This document shows positions 1-11,600 of a stretch of 64,000 bases of DNA, in pieces; the stretch's first letter is position 1, and each line of letters begins with the position of its first letter. The DNA is from Angiostrongylus vasorum (taxonomy: Eukaryota; Nematoda; Chromadorea; Rhabditida; Metastrongylidae), in contig JADANN010000452.1 of the NCBI GenBank assembly GCA_018806985.1, positions 186,001-250,000 of the forward strand, written 5' to 3'. A program made the position numbers and the translations under genes. The notes beneath the pieces were generated by a model. The model had not been told where the DNA came from. It was given only the letters and a program-made list of their open reading frames with translations, and made no database searches.

Positions 1-133
1 AATTTTTTTTTGGATAACCTGGGTCAGAAACGCTGAAAGAGCAATACACTAGATGTACACAGGGAATATATAACTGCTCTCAGGGTAAACAGCGATTATT
101 CCCGACATAATAATTTATAAACATATCCCGTAC

Positions 134-3100
134 CTTCTTCAAAATTAGACTCCTAGCCCATTGATGTAACTTCAGAACCATAAATGGCAGCCGACTCGCT
201 ATCTGACAGCACAAATCAATTAACTGTACGATATTCGCATGGGTAGGCCGCATATTCAGTATACTGTCTAGTACCAACAAAACTTGCTCAGGTGCCACCT
301 CGTTGCAACATAGAAAGCGACCGAGAGTTCGATAAAACGTTCGCGCTAAATGTTCAGGTAATTCATGCTCCACAGTATTCATAAAAGGTCCACATAAGGC
401 TTGCCATTTACGTTCATTCGGCACACTACACAGGATATTGGAACTCATTTGTAAGTAACGAATACGCATTGGCATCGACTCGCTCTGTCCAAGATTTCCA
501 AGTTCACTGAGTGTATCTGTAGAATAGTTCGTCTTCCTTTGTGAAAAAAACCGAAGCATAAATATATAAATTCGATATCACAGACGCAAAAACCAAGTGT
601 CTCTAGATGCATGGGAAACGAAAACATAAACATAACTAACAAGGCACAAATGAGTTCTTAAACGCACCATACAGACCCGTTATCAACCCTGGACGAGCTT
701 TCTCTGTCAAAGCTACAAGTACGTCAAGGTATCGTAAATACGTGCTCGGATTCGAAGACACCGTTGCCTTCATTTGATGCAATTTCTGCAATGAAATTTA
801 ACCAAAACCTACAGAAATATTAAAAAATGTCTGCTTTAAAAATTTAGCCAAAGAACATGATCTTTAGGCGCGAAAATGACATCTACATTCTGTATAGACT
901 GCGAACGCAACCAATATAGACTGCGAACGCAACCAATATATTGTCTTAATGCTCTATGCTACCAGCGTAAGAAGTACTTTTTCAGCAGTTGTAAACAATA
1001 TTATTTCATCTAGATAAAAGAATATGTCTCTAGAGCACCTACTAAGAAAACTTCAAGTGTCAAGTAAGGAGGGCTAATTTTCAAAGTACGTAAAGATAAC
1101 ATTAAACCAATAGGTTATCCTAAAAAATCAACTACCTTCAAATGGTCATCTTCCCATATATGAGAACGTTTTGCCAACCGAGCGATATTTTCTAGTGTAG
1201 ACATGCAGAGAGGAAAGTTAGTTCCATGACATCCGGACACCACTCCCATCAGAATATCTAACTAAATGTTCAAATATAGAGTGGCTTTAGAAAAATTCGT
1301 TCGAAATCACATCAATCTGTTGCCCTGGACTGCTTGTTCCACGTATTCAAGGCGATGTAGATCGATTTTATCTAATAACAGGGAAGAGGGGCAGATTGGC
1401 AAACATAACCAGATTTTGACTTATTATTTACTGCCTACTCTTTTTTAGCGGCAGGGTATATATTGCGAAATATAACTTTAATGATGCTGAGACATTTGCA
1501 AAACTCCGGACCGCAGGTGCCTACGGTGGGGAACGAACGCGCTATTGTCCTTTCTGGGGAGTAGCGCGCCCACCACCACACCATGCGTGTCCTGCGTTTC
1601 GCCTGTCTCTCAGCTAGTTCTATTGATCTTTTGCCATCAGCAATCACCAGTCAGCGGGATTGATCTGGGGGGGCCCAAATCGGCAACGAACCCAGTTAAG
1701 CTGAGTGAACCAGATTCCCACTCATATATAGTCAAGGTAATCGTGGGTTTGAAGCTCAAGTGCGATTATGAGTTTTGCTCATATCTCAGCATTCCTATGG
1801 TTGTATTTTAGGAAAATAGTTCTGCAGTTTAGTGCACATATTTATGTGTAGATAAAACTCCTTTGACCAACGCCTGACAAAACAGCTATATGGAACAAGC
1901 AACCAACTGAATACAAGAGGTATAAAAAAACTTTCCCACAATGAAAAAAAAAGAACAACTGGGAAGAAAATGAGTCGTCATCGAATCACATATAAAATCA
2001 ACTCGCATAGGACTCAAACTGTTAAGGGTGAGAATATTGGAAATATTATGAGACTACCGCTACCTGTTCAGGAATAGCGTAGCGAGTTGCTTCGGCCATT
2101 GTTGTTGTTGCATCGAGAAGAGGACCTAGTAATTCGTTGAATGTGGAACATTCAAGAAGACGAGCAGTCAAAGAAAAAACTTCCTGTAAGAGGGAAAAAA
2201 TCCGATGGCTGATACCACCTCTAACTAGATTTATGAAATAAAAAGTGTGAAAAAAACGAGTACAGTACTTTTTACCAATGAATAAACAAACAGTTTACTA
2301 ACGTGTCAAACAGTACCTTCGTCGTCGTAACTGTAGCTTTCATCTTAGCAAACACTTGCGCCAACTGCGCTTTTCGATCGTATGTCGTTTGTTCCGACAG
2401 CAATAATTCGGACAGTTGTCCAATCACCGTCGTTGAAAAAATCACTAAAAAAATCTAATCATAACTTACAAATAGCAAAGCCTGGAAGTAAACGCTGATA
2501 GATTTGGCTATTCTCAGAATCCTCAGATAGTTTTACTAGAGCGTTCGCTGCTATCGATTTGCCAACCTGTTTCGAACCAGAGATCATGTGTATGTTATTG
2601 CAAGACGTCTCTAATCACTAGGTCTCCATACATTTAAAAAAAAACTAAAGAATAAAGTCATCAAACTGACGAAGAAAGCCTAGCAAACGCAGCCATAGCA
2701 TGACAAGCCGCCTGAAATTCGCCTGCATTCTCAGCCGTCATAGATTCCACGATTAAGTGGTGTACCTTAACAAAAGTATAAACGTGAAACATATCAAAAC
2801 AGCTCACTGTAGTCCTGCACTGCCGATACCTGCTTACTCTCAGGCGAAACAGGGGCAAGACTAGCCAGTACCTAAATAAAACATAGTGAAGCCACTGCCT
2901 AATCAAGCCAACTAGAGCATAGGGCTAAGAACACTTTCCTCACCTGCAACGTCATTGCTCGCGCAACAGGATCGTTGGAATGAGAAACGGAAAGAAAGCG
3001 CTTGAATATTTCGCTTCCAGAAAACACTAGTGATAAATGCGAATCGCATTCTGATAAAACTCGAGCAATAGTCATGCGAAGAGGATTCGAGCTGAAATAC

Positions 3101-3577
3101 AGTCAGAACTAGGACAAAAAGTTCGCCGGTAATTGATATGTATGTAACCGAATTTTAATGAGAACCATAGAAAATATTTTTCAAAGGTAGCTGTATTCGA
3201 AATCCTTAAAATGTACAAATAACAAGCTATGGTCCTAACAACTAACCCGTCCTTAAATGCATCCGCAAGTCTAACGACGATTGTGTTGACATACATTGGA
3301 AATGGATTAGCTTTAACAAGACTAGCTGTTGATACTACTGTTGCTAGCTGCTCGCCTAGTGATGGGGAACGAAGACCTTGAAACGCACTTAAATCCGTGG
3401 TTTACATTTTGGTTTTCATCCACTTAGAAAAAAACCAAGTAGGTTGTTCCATGAGGAAAAGTATACAAATTTAGGGATGGACGAAAAGATTGAGCTAGTG
3501 ACTTCTTACCGACCTTTTTCAAATGACTGCAGTTGTATTGATGACACTGCAGCGGACTGTATCAACTCTGTTGACAT
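134..3577 (-). CDS. ints-7: Integrator complex subunit 7, N-terminal half (11 exons, runs off left edge)
   Basis: INTS7 is a HEAT/ARM-repeat scaffold of the nuclear Integrator complex, which cleaves snRNA 3' ends and attenuates Pol II transcription. Exons in transcription order: 3577-3510, 3387-3247, 3091-2944, 2871-2830, 2765-2667, 2566-2470, 2444-2317, 2183-2064, 1261-1136, 785-641, 516-134. All eleven join in frame with GT-AG junctions and give about 499 residues; the human protein is about 960, so the C-terminal half is missing. Recognition rests on the N-terminal block: GLRSPSLGEQ (human GLRSGKLGEQ), ANPFPMYVNTIVVRLADAF, then HSNDPVARAMTLQ (human HSNDPVARAITLR) and VHHLIVESM. The start at 3577 lies 2 nt after a TTTCAG acceptor. 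The intron between exons 8 and 9 carries a SINE-B. Family identity is secure; exact ends of exons 5 and 6 are less so. Confidence 0.92.
1395..1735 (+). repeat. SINE-B (tRNA-derived) in ints-7 intron
   Basis: Contains ACTTTAATGATGCTGAGACA, GTGGGGAACGAACGCGCTAT and GCCTGTCTCTCAGCTAGTTC. The Pol III-like promoter reads on the minus strand (A box in the GTGGTGGGCGCGC region, B box CGTTCGTTCCCCACC). Flanked by a TTATTTACTGCCTACTCTTT block also found at other copies. Confidence 0.8.
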
Positions 3578-3590
3578 CACTGAAAGTAGA
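3578..3590 (-). promoter_or_regulatory. candidate spliced-leader acceptor of ints-7
   Basis: Minus-strand TACTTTCAG ends at 3580, only 2 nt before the ints-7 ATG. No upstream coding exon was found between here and the C6orf120-like stop at 4277, so the AG fits a nematode trans-splice site rather than a cis acceptor. Confidence 0.6.
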
Positions 3591-3606
3591 CTTCAAACTC
3601 TCCCGT

Positions 3607-3985
3607 ACTTACTTGGATACTTGGATGTCCCGTCTTCACTGGTTGTACGAGCTCCAGCAAAATTTCCATTTTTTTCGTAGCTTTGATGGTTTAGCCATTG
3701 TGGTTCCCTGGAGTCTCGAGATCAGCAAGGCCAAAGTGTGCCCCAAGTCGACACCACCCCAGGAAGTCGCCGCCCTTGTGGATCAGAGGGAGATTTGCCA
3801 TCACGCTCTGTTTAATAAGAGAACGGTGGTGGATTCTGGTATTGGTTTACTCTTACTGGGCTTCCCAATGGAAATGCCGGACTCGTTACCAGATCCTATT
3901 AGAGGAATGAATCCCCCCGTGTACCTGGCAGCCAGAGACCCAGGAACACCTCAGAGCCACGATGAGGCGATAAACTGTTAGGAGA
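3607..3985 (+). repeat. repeat D copy, near full length
   Basis: One of about ten copies of a ~380 bp interspersed repeat. In this orientation it begins with a TTGGATACTTGGAT motif and ends near GATGAGGCGATAAAC. It lies in the spacer between the C6orf120-like gene and ints-7. Short overlapping reading frames inside it are not conserved between copies. Confidence 0.85.
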
Positions 3986-4276
3986 AACAGTACAGTTTGG
4001 GAATTCGCAAACAGTCTAACAATAAATACCATAAAGTAGAGCTGACATACATAACCACGAGGTATACGGAGCAAAGCAAAACAGCAAGAAACTTCACTAT
4101 GCACACAAACGATAGCAATACTCGTTTTAACGATATGAGCAAACGTAGAGGGCAAAATAAAAGTCAATAAAATACACTTCTAATAGGAATAGCGACTAGA
4201 AACACAACGGACGTTATGAAAAGATAAGCTGAGATGCGTTATCCCAGTAGAAATTCTCTGCACTTCTGCGCAGCTG

Positions 4277-6139
4277 TCACATCAAAATGTCAACGAGGAT
4301 CTCCAATATCCATGATAAAATTTCTATATACAGCGGAACATGACGTCCATCACTATCTCCTTGATGAAGCTCTCCCCATCTACAAAGAAAACATACTTAT
4401 CGGAAATAAAATCGAACTAATAACTAGGGACTTGACTACCTTGATGTAACTTTATTGTTAGAAATCAAACTGTACAAATGATCCAAGCAGAGAGCATCCC
4501 TCGAAATCTTAGACCCGAAGTCTCATGATTAAAAAAGTAGGGAAAGTTCAAAGCTCTTTGATTTTTAAAAAAAATGTGTAGTTGCAACCCCTAGGGGTGC
4601 GTGTGACGCAGTGGTTGGAGGCACCCTGCAACACACACGTGGAATCGATCCCCGTGCCCATGGTCCACCAAGCCTTCCATCCCTCTGGGGTCGGCAAATT
4701 GCTACCACATTTGTCTGGGAGGATAGCAGCACTGGCTCGATACATCGGTAGGCCACCGCTAGTCATTGTAAAGGCCAGATATGCATTCAATCACCTCCAA
4801 CGATACTTAGTGAAGTCGAGTGCATGGCCCATTCCTCATGGATTGATCAACGCCGAGAGATTTATCCTTTATCCTTTTATAACCCCCCACCTCCATCGGT
4901 TTAGCGCCTCATCGTGGCTGGGAGGTGTTCCTGGGTGTCGGGTTGCAGTGTACAGCGGTGGGATTCATCCCCCCCCCCACCAGGACCTCTTAAGCTGAGT
5001 TCGGCGTTTCCATCAGGAAGCCCAGCTAAAAGTAAACCAATACCAGCATCCATCACCGTCCTAGCATCAAACTAACCGTCCTAGCATCAAACTAGTCGCA
5101 TGGTGGCAAATCTCCCTCTGATCCACAAAGGCGACGACTGCCTGTTGTGGTGACGACCCGAGGCAGGCTTTGGCCAGGCTGACCTCGAGACTCCAGGCAA
5201 ACACAATGGCTCGACCACCAAAACTTCGAAAAAGTGGAAAATACGCTGGGGTATTTTCCCCCAATCAGTGAAAACGGGCCATCCAAGTATCCAAGTAAGT
5301 AGTTATAACCAAATGTAATTCACAACATACCGATGAATTAACTCAGGACCGTACTGAAGATTTCCACTCTCTGAGACAATAATCAACAGACGATATGAAG
5401 ACTCGTTTCTAGAAGGATATCCGTATACCTGTAAAGTACAACTTGCACAACACACCACGAACAAAACAAAACAGCTTTGAAACGTGAAACTTAGCAATCA
5501 AACAGATGATAATCTGGTATTTACAAGTAGAAATACCTATCAAATGGTTAGGAAAAGCGCGAGATTACCACAAAACAGCGTAATTAAATCACCTACTCCC
5601 AAGTACACAGGTTGTGGGGAGGATCTGATGTCAACGTAGTCTAAGCCACATGTGGTTGACGAAACATCATGCTTGTTCAGTTCATAAGAAACTGCTTGAT
5701 CCTTATACGAGAAGTATATATCAGCATCTCCTGAAATAGTGCATTTAGAAATCAGAAGTTCAAGAAGAAAATGTTCTCCAACAACACGGTATTGGAAATC
5801 AATAGACCTATGGATATTTGAATAGTTTATGACAAGTTCTACGAGGCTAGCACTACTACCGTGAAAGGGACTTACTCCTGTTTTGATACATGTTATAAAG
5901 TGTGAAAATTAAAGAGTCCTGAAAGAAATAGATCACTAGCCTTCAAGACTCTGAAGGACGATCCTCATCGGTTTGCCGAACTTCAGCTCATATCGTGAGA
6001 AATTTCCACCTGCTACCACACCATCAAGCGTAAAAAACTCCGGCCTTTCCTGTTCCTCGTCGCTGGATTCAGACGGCTCTTCATCAAATGCATCACCGAG
6101 GTTAAACACCAGTAGAAACAGGCAGCACTTTACCAACAT
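4277..6139 (-). CDS. C6orf120: C6orf120 / UPF0669 family secreted protein (4 exons)
   Basis: Member of the small secreted family represented by human C6orf120 (UPF0669); its molecular role is poorly known. Exons: 6139-5941, 5730-5597, 5428-5331, 4379-4277. They total 534 nt, 177 residues plus stop (human about 191). Residues 1-17 are a signal peptide (MLVKCCLFLLVFNLGDA), followed by an acidic stretch. The conserved core has GGNFSRYEL (an N-glycosylation sequon), LEGDADIYFS (human LKGDADLYVS), STTCGLDYV (human SATCGPDAV) and VYGYPSRNESSY (human VYGHPSHLESEF). The C-terminus is hydrophobic (EILSWILEILVDIL), like the human tail. Intron 1 appears to use a GC donor (G|GCTAGT). Intron 3 holds a SINE-A and a repeat D. 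The start is the first ATG after a TTTGCAG acceptor 17 nt upstream. Confidence 0.92.
4594..4885 (+). repeat. SINE-A (tRNA-derived), near full length
   Basis: Head resembles a Pol III promoter: A box TGACGCAGTGGTTGGAGG and B-box-like GTGGAATCGATCCC. Body shared by all copies includes GGTCGGCAAATTG, CACTGGCTCGATACATC and ATGCATTCAATCACCTCCAA. The tail ends in TTTATCCTTTATCC. It lies in intron 3 of the C6orf120-like gene. Confidence 0.9.
4905..5300 (-). repeat. repeat D copy, near full length
   Basis: Reverse orientation relative to the copy at 3.6 kb, with a short duplication (CTAACCGTCCTAGCATCAAA twice near 5070-5095). It ends at the ATCCAAGTATCCAAGTAAGT terminus. It lies in intron 3 of the C6orf120-like gene. 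Confidence 0.85.
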
Positions 6140-6165
6140 TCTGACACTGATGACCTCTGCAAACA
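6140..6165 (-). promoter_or_regulatory. candidate spliced-leader acceptor of the C6orf120-like gene
   Basis: Minus-strand TTTTGTTTGCAG ends at 6157, 17 nt before the ATG, with no credible upstream coding exon. Confidence 0.55.
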
Positions 6166-6204
6166 AAACAATTTTCCATTTCATTAAATATCGGAATAGA
6201 TATT

Positions 6205-6478
6205 GGACGCGTGTAGCGCAGTGGTCGAAAGCGCCCTGCAATACAAAAGGGATCGATCCCACGCCCCAGCCCCATCAAGCCCTCCATACCACCGGGGACC
6301 GCAAATCGGTACCAGATTTATCCGTGCGGATAGCAGCACTGACTCGAAAGATCGGTAGGCTACCGCGAGTCATTGTAAAGGTATGCATTCAATCAACTCC
6401 AACGAAGCTTAATGAAGTTGAATGCATGGCTCATCCCTCAGGGATTGATCAACGCCGTGAGCTTTATCTGTCTTATTC
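6205..6478 (+). repeat. SINE-A copy
   Basis: Same head (GTAGCGCAGTGGTCG), B-box-like GGGATCGATCCC and tail (GGGATTGATCAACGCCG) as the other SINE-A copies. It sits just upstream of the C6orf120-like gene. Confidence 0.88.
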
Positions 6479-6631
6479 ATGGAATAAAGTTACAGATTGC
6501 ACCAACTTGCAATACAATGACAGCATTGTTGGCAAGTAGACCTAGTCTACTGTGTTCTCATAAGGAACCATTTCCTAGTCCAAACTTCTCTTAACTTCAA
6601 ATTTAGCTAACTAGGCAGTCAATTCATCTTA

Positions 6632-6765
6632 CTTGGATACTTGGATTGCCCGTCTTCACTAGTTGTTCGGGCGCCAGCACAATCTCCATTTTTTCTCTTT
6701 TTGGAGACTTGCCGGTTGAGCCATTGTGGTTCCCTGGTATTCAGAAATCAGCCTGGTTAGGGTCT
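6632..6765 (+). repeat. repeat D, truncated copy
   Basis: Only the TTGGATACTTGGATTGCCC end and about 130 bp of the body are present before the similarity is lost. Confidence 0.75.
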
Positions 6766-7659
6766 GCTGCAGTTCAGAGCCTCAAGTGCAAGAAATGCAC
6801 AACATAATCACCTATAATGTGTTAACGATAGCGCGCACTACTCCACACTGGGAAAACCCCTGGAGCTTTCCCGCAAAACTGGTACATGAAAACTGAAGCA
6901 CACGGTCACTTATTTTGAATTTTAAAACTTTTCTCTCACACTCTACGTATCCAATCTACATCTGTTCTTGCGGTGTCCGAGAAGAGTTAGGTTCACACTT
7001 GGTGATATATAACGACTCCTGATGGACTTCGGGCAAGCATGTTTGCCAACCTACTGAGGTACTGCTGATGATAATAGCCATAACATCCACATTGACGACA
7101 GCACTATAGATAAACTGATACTAAGATTTTCTGCTATATAAGTAGAAACCCACTAATTCCGAATTTATTGCCTTTGAACCTAAGAAAATAACAACAAGCA
7201 ATTATTTGTGCACATTGAGTTCAATGCAGTCCTTAATCGGCAAAAAGACTAGGATTCACTTCCACATGGTGCATTCAATAGGAATTTTAACCAATACACC
7301 AGGCAAAATTCGGAAGTTAACCATCTACACTTTGGTTAAATAACTTCACCAAGAACGCCTTCGCTCACCCGTATACAAGCAGTAATAGTCGGCGTTTCAA
7401 AGTGATATCTAAAGCGATAAATCCACGGTAGTGACCCCTCTTCAGTAAAGACATTAAGCATAAACATTTATTTGAATGGAATATACTACAGCATCTGATA
7501 TTACTGAGACAAGAACATAACAACTATCAACATTGACAACAACAATTAGAACAAGTTCTCTTTAGAGCACAGAAGATTCACGAGGACTATACCGAACAGA
7601 TGTACTCAGTAATCAAAATGTATACAGCGGGAAAAAAAAATCAGTTCTATCACATTTTT

Positions 7660-8022
7660 TTATATGCCAGTCTTCACGTCTAATGTGTGGATCCCAGCAC
7701 TTCTCACATTCGAGTCGTTTCGTCGCATCCATTATCCACGAAAATCTTAAAACTTTTACGTGTGGCTTCGGTTACTGCTTGATGATTTTCATTTCATCAT
7801 GAATGTCGTAGAATGCTGGTCGAGTCGACTCTCCCTAGAGGCCTGCGATAGCTGGGCTGGAACGTTCCCATTTGGTTTGCAGAGAGTGATTTTTTGCCGT
7901 ACAAGTCCCTTACCCATTCCCCCACCACGAAAGCACGAGAGTATTGGTTGGTCCAGAACGGAATCGAACTAGCATCATGCTCGTTATGACCGACACTATT
8001 ACCACTGTGCTATCCGCCAGCC
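7660..8022 (-). repeat. SINE-C (tRNA-derived)
   Basis: Reverse copy. Read on the minus strand the head is a tRNA-like promoter (A box TAGCACAGTGG..., B box GTTCGATTCCG), then a body with CTAGCCCAGC and CCTCAAGCAG. It is the inverse of the copy at 8.2 kb, so the two form an imperfect inverted pair. Confidence 0.8.
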
Positions 8023-8221
8023 TACTATATCACATTATCAATTATATCACATAGGAAAGGAAATAAAAAGAAAGCCCATGAGTTGGAGTAAGTGCAACGA
8101 TATGTAATAGTCATCGAACCCGCTCACAATGAGATCTTAAGCATGCATGTACACTTTCATTTGATTGCTAACATATCAGTATTCACAACAATTATATGGA
8201 TATTAACGAGGACACAACAGA

Positions 8222-8590
8222 GCGGATTGCACAATGGTGGTGGTGCTGATCGTAAGAGCACGGTGCCGGCTCGATCCCGCCCCAGTCTCACCAAGCCTAT
8301 TGTTCCCCTGGGGTCGGGTTATTGGTACCAAACTTGTCCGTAAAAAGATCACTCTCTGTAGTCCAATTTGGAATGCTCTAGCCCGGCTATTTCAGCACTC
8401 CAGGGGGAACCGAGTCGACCAGCATTCTACCACATTCAAGATGAAATGAAAACCCTCAAGCAGCAACCGAAGCCACACATAAAATTGGACAAGCTTCGTG
8501 GATGATGGATGCGAGGAAAAATCGAATGTAAGAGGTGCTGGGATCAGCAAAGTAGACGTGATGACGGGTCGTATGAAAAAAAGAGGACGT
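8222..8590 (+). repeat. SINE-C (tRNA-derived)
   Basis: Plus-strand copy with a decayed tRNA-like head, the shared body (CTCTAGCCCGGCTATTTCAG, AAACCCTCAAGCAGCAACCG) and tail GGTCGTATGAAAAAAAGA. It lies 91 bp past the smc-6 stop codon. Confidence 0.82.
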
Positions 8591-8680
8591 AAAGACAGAT
8601 CTTTCGCCGAACTGGGAGATCGAACTCTTGAGAACAACCGTATTTACGATGTATCTTCACGTCATAATGGTTTAATTTAT

Positions 8681-11600
8681 CTACTGACGAACTTTCGGCA
8701 TTTCAAACACCTGAACCTGCTCTCGTTCACCTAGCTCTTTTATTCCTTGTGGTGTGAAAAAGATAAACTGATTATGCGAGTATTGTTCCGTGGCCAACTT
8801 CACCAATAGATCCATAATAACCTGTAATGATATGGATTTTACCAAATTACAAAGCAACTCAACGAAAATCGGAATACGTCAAAAAACAACGCAAGTAAAA
8901 CCGACTCGTCTGTTGATCATATCCATAAATACGTCAAATTCATCCATACATCTGAACGGAGCCTCCATTATTTCCCATAATGCCATAATGAAACAAGCCG
9001 TGGTAAATGAACGTTCACCACCAGAAAGTCCTGAATTCTTTTAAAAAAATACACGAAAAAAAGTAAGGTTAGAAACCACTTTTTATAGACAAGAGAGCTG
9101 TTTTACTAATAATTTTTTGAAATTCACTAACCACTGTGTGGTTCAGAAACATATGTATTGCCACACATTTCGGTAAAGGAAACGAGGCTAGGAAGTTTTA
9201 GTAGTAGAATCACCACCAATGATCAACAATTAAAGTGAATTTCAAAAATAACTATCACAAAACAAGTCTCCCCCCAACGGTTTACCGCCTGATCGTGACT
9301 GGAAGGTGTTCCTGCATGTTGGGCTGCGATGTAAAGCGGGGGGTTCATCCACCTGGCAGTGTCTCCTAAGCTGAAAAGCAATCCATCCTCGGGGAGCCCA
9401 GCTAAGAGTAAACCAATACCAGGATCCACCACCGTCCTGGTATCAAACTAGTCACATTGTGGCAAATCTCGCTCTGATCCACAAAGGTGACGACTGCCTG
9501 TGGTGACGACCTGGGGCAGACTTTGGCCAGGCTGACCTCGGGACTTCAGGGAAACACAATTGTTAAACAAGCAAAACTCCAAAAAAAAATGGAGAATAAG
9601 CTGAGGCCCGCACAACCAATGTGCACGGGCCGTCCAACTATCCAAATAAGTAAAACAAGTCACAACCTACCCCTCAAATCTTGAACAACATTCTTAGTGA
9701 CCGGATGTGAATACTGGTCTTTTTGGTGCGTTGCAACGTTTATATTGATGAGCCCATTTTGTCGATCCACAATGAGGTTACCATGATAAGACCTTAGAAT
9801 TACAACCTTTCTATTTATCGTCCTCTTGGATAACATTAAAGTGAAGAATCTCTTGGATAAAAGCTAGTTTCTTGAATTTTTTGCAACAGAGAAAACAGTA
9901 GCAAAAAATTTCGCACTATTCGGAGTGATTTCCGTTACAACGAGATTTTCTCAGCACTTGGTAATAAAAAGGAAGAAAAAGAATTTGCATTCCAGTCATG
10001 GAACACGTGTAAAACAAATACATTTACCTAGTCGCCATGAGTCTTTGGAAAGCCACTTTTAACCGCATGGTTATCGCATGACACATTATGGGAAACTTTT
10101 CCTTTCGTATAACAAGACATTCTGACAGTTTCTGAAACATGACAGATCAGATGGTAAAAATAAACACAGCAAATACTGACTTTGATTTCTCTCAGTCATG
10201 TTTTTACTCCATGTAGTAAACTGCAGGGCCGACTTTCTTTTAGCATAGACATTTATCAATAATTCACTGCTTTCATTATGAGCTGTTATTACAGCAATTA
10301 TTTATTCACAACAGCTGACATTTAAGAGGTTTCGTCTTCTTCAGTCCCTGCAGAGGCCAAATTGACACGTAATCTACTCAGCCAAGTACTTTCATTACCT
10401 CAGTAGACAAAACATAATACATAAAATTTCGTTCGCTTCTTCAATAATCGTAAAAACAATATAACAAACAGCTTCTTTTAAACAGTCGCCCTTTCTTTCT
10501 TTGCGTGCATTCGTTTCTTTTTGTGAAGATCAGTAGCACAGAGTCCTACGTGGGCCAAGAATGTGGCTGGTTCAGGTCTACGCATGGCGAGAGGTCACGC
10601 GTGACCACGAGACACTCTTCCTTGCGGTTCATTTTTGGATTTTTGGAATTCACCCAGAACGCTTTAAAAGCCTTACAAGCTGTTTTAGATTGGTGCGCGA
10701 AGATAGCGACTTTTCATTCGAAATCATCTCCGTTATATCTCTGTATCCTATGCACCCCAAGTGGAGTATTCCGATTAACTTTAAATTCACTAATTAGGTG
10801 TTCTTTTATAGGGATGTCCAGTGCTCTAACGGTTTCCGTAATATATTAACCCGCTTAAGCTTTGAAGGAGATCAGACAATCCGTACCCGAACATTTGCAA
10901 TCAACGCCCCTATCGCTAGGGCATATTAGACTTCCCCAGCTTTCAGGAAAGTGAAACCGCCGAAACGTCAACAATTGTGAATAAATAAATGCTATAATAA
11001 CAACTTCGTGCTTATTGATCAAGGAAACCATATATCATGCTTGTACTCTTCAATCTCATTTTCTTCCTACTTTTTACTCAAACAAAGACCCCGGCTGATG
11101 TGGTGGATAGCACGTGAGCTCCCGCTAAGGGTAATCGCGGGTTTGAAGCCCAATGTTCCGAGCTTTGCTCACGCTTCAGAATCCTTGCAGTTAATACTTG
11201 TATAGCTAATGAAAAGTGTGTTAATCCTACAAGAACGCCAACCTTATTAAGACCCTTCAACACTAAATATTGTTTCTTTGCTTCCTCATAATTCGCTTTG
11301 AACGATTGAAGTTCTTCTGATGTAACAGTATTTCCAATTCTGAAATCCCGTACCATTACGAAAAAAGTGACAACTATCTTAAAGCCAGAAAGAGACACCT
11401 AATCACTTACACTTTTTTCAGCCGATGCTATTTTCAGTGTTAGAGCTTCATACATCTCCTGAAGTTTGGCAGTATCATCCAGCTGTCCCATATCTGGCGG
11501 AACTGACATAGATGACGGTGTTGGAAGTTCTTCACTTCGCTTGGCCTTAAAAACTAGAAACAGGTAATAACTCTTACTTCAGAAAATATCCAAACAGATG

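Noticed and set aside
1..60. Next ints-7 exon after 134
   Set aside because: A CTCTTTCAG acceptor is present (minus strand), but reading on from it in phase 0 gives a stop after two codons; the true next exon could start at CCCAG closer to the edge or lie outside the window.
4548..4998. Long plus and minus frames of 60-138 codons
   Set aside because: They overlap SINE-A and repeat D and recur with different stops in other copies.
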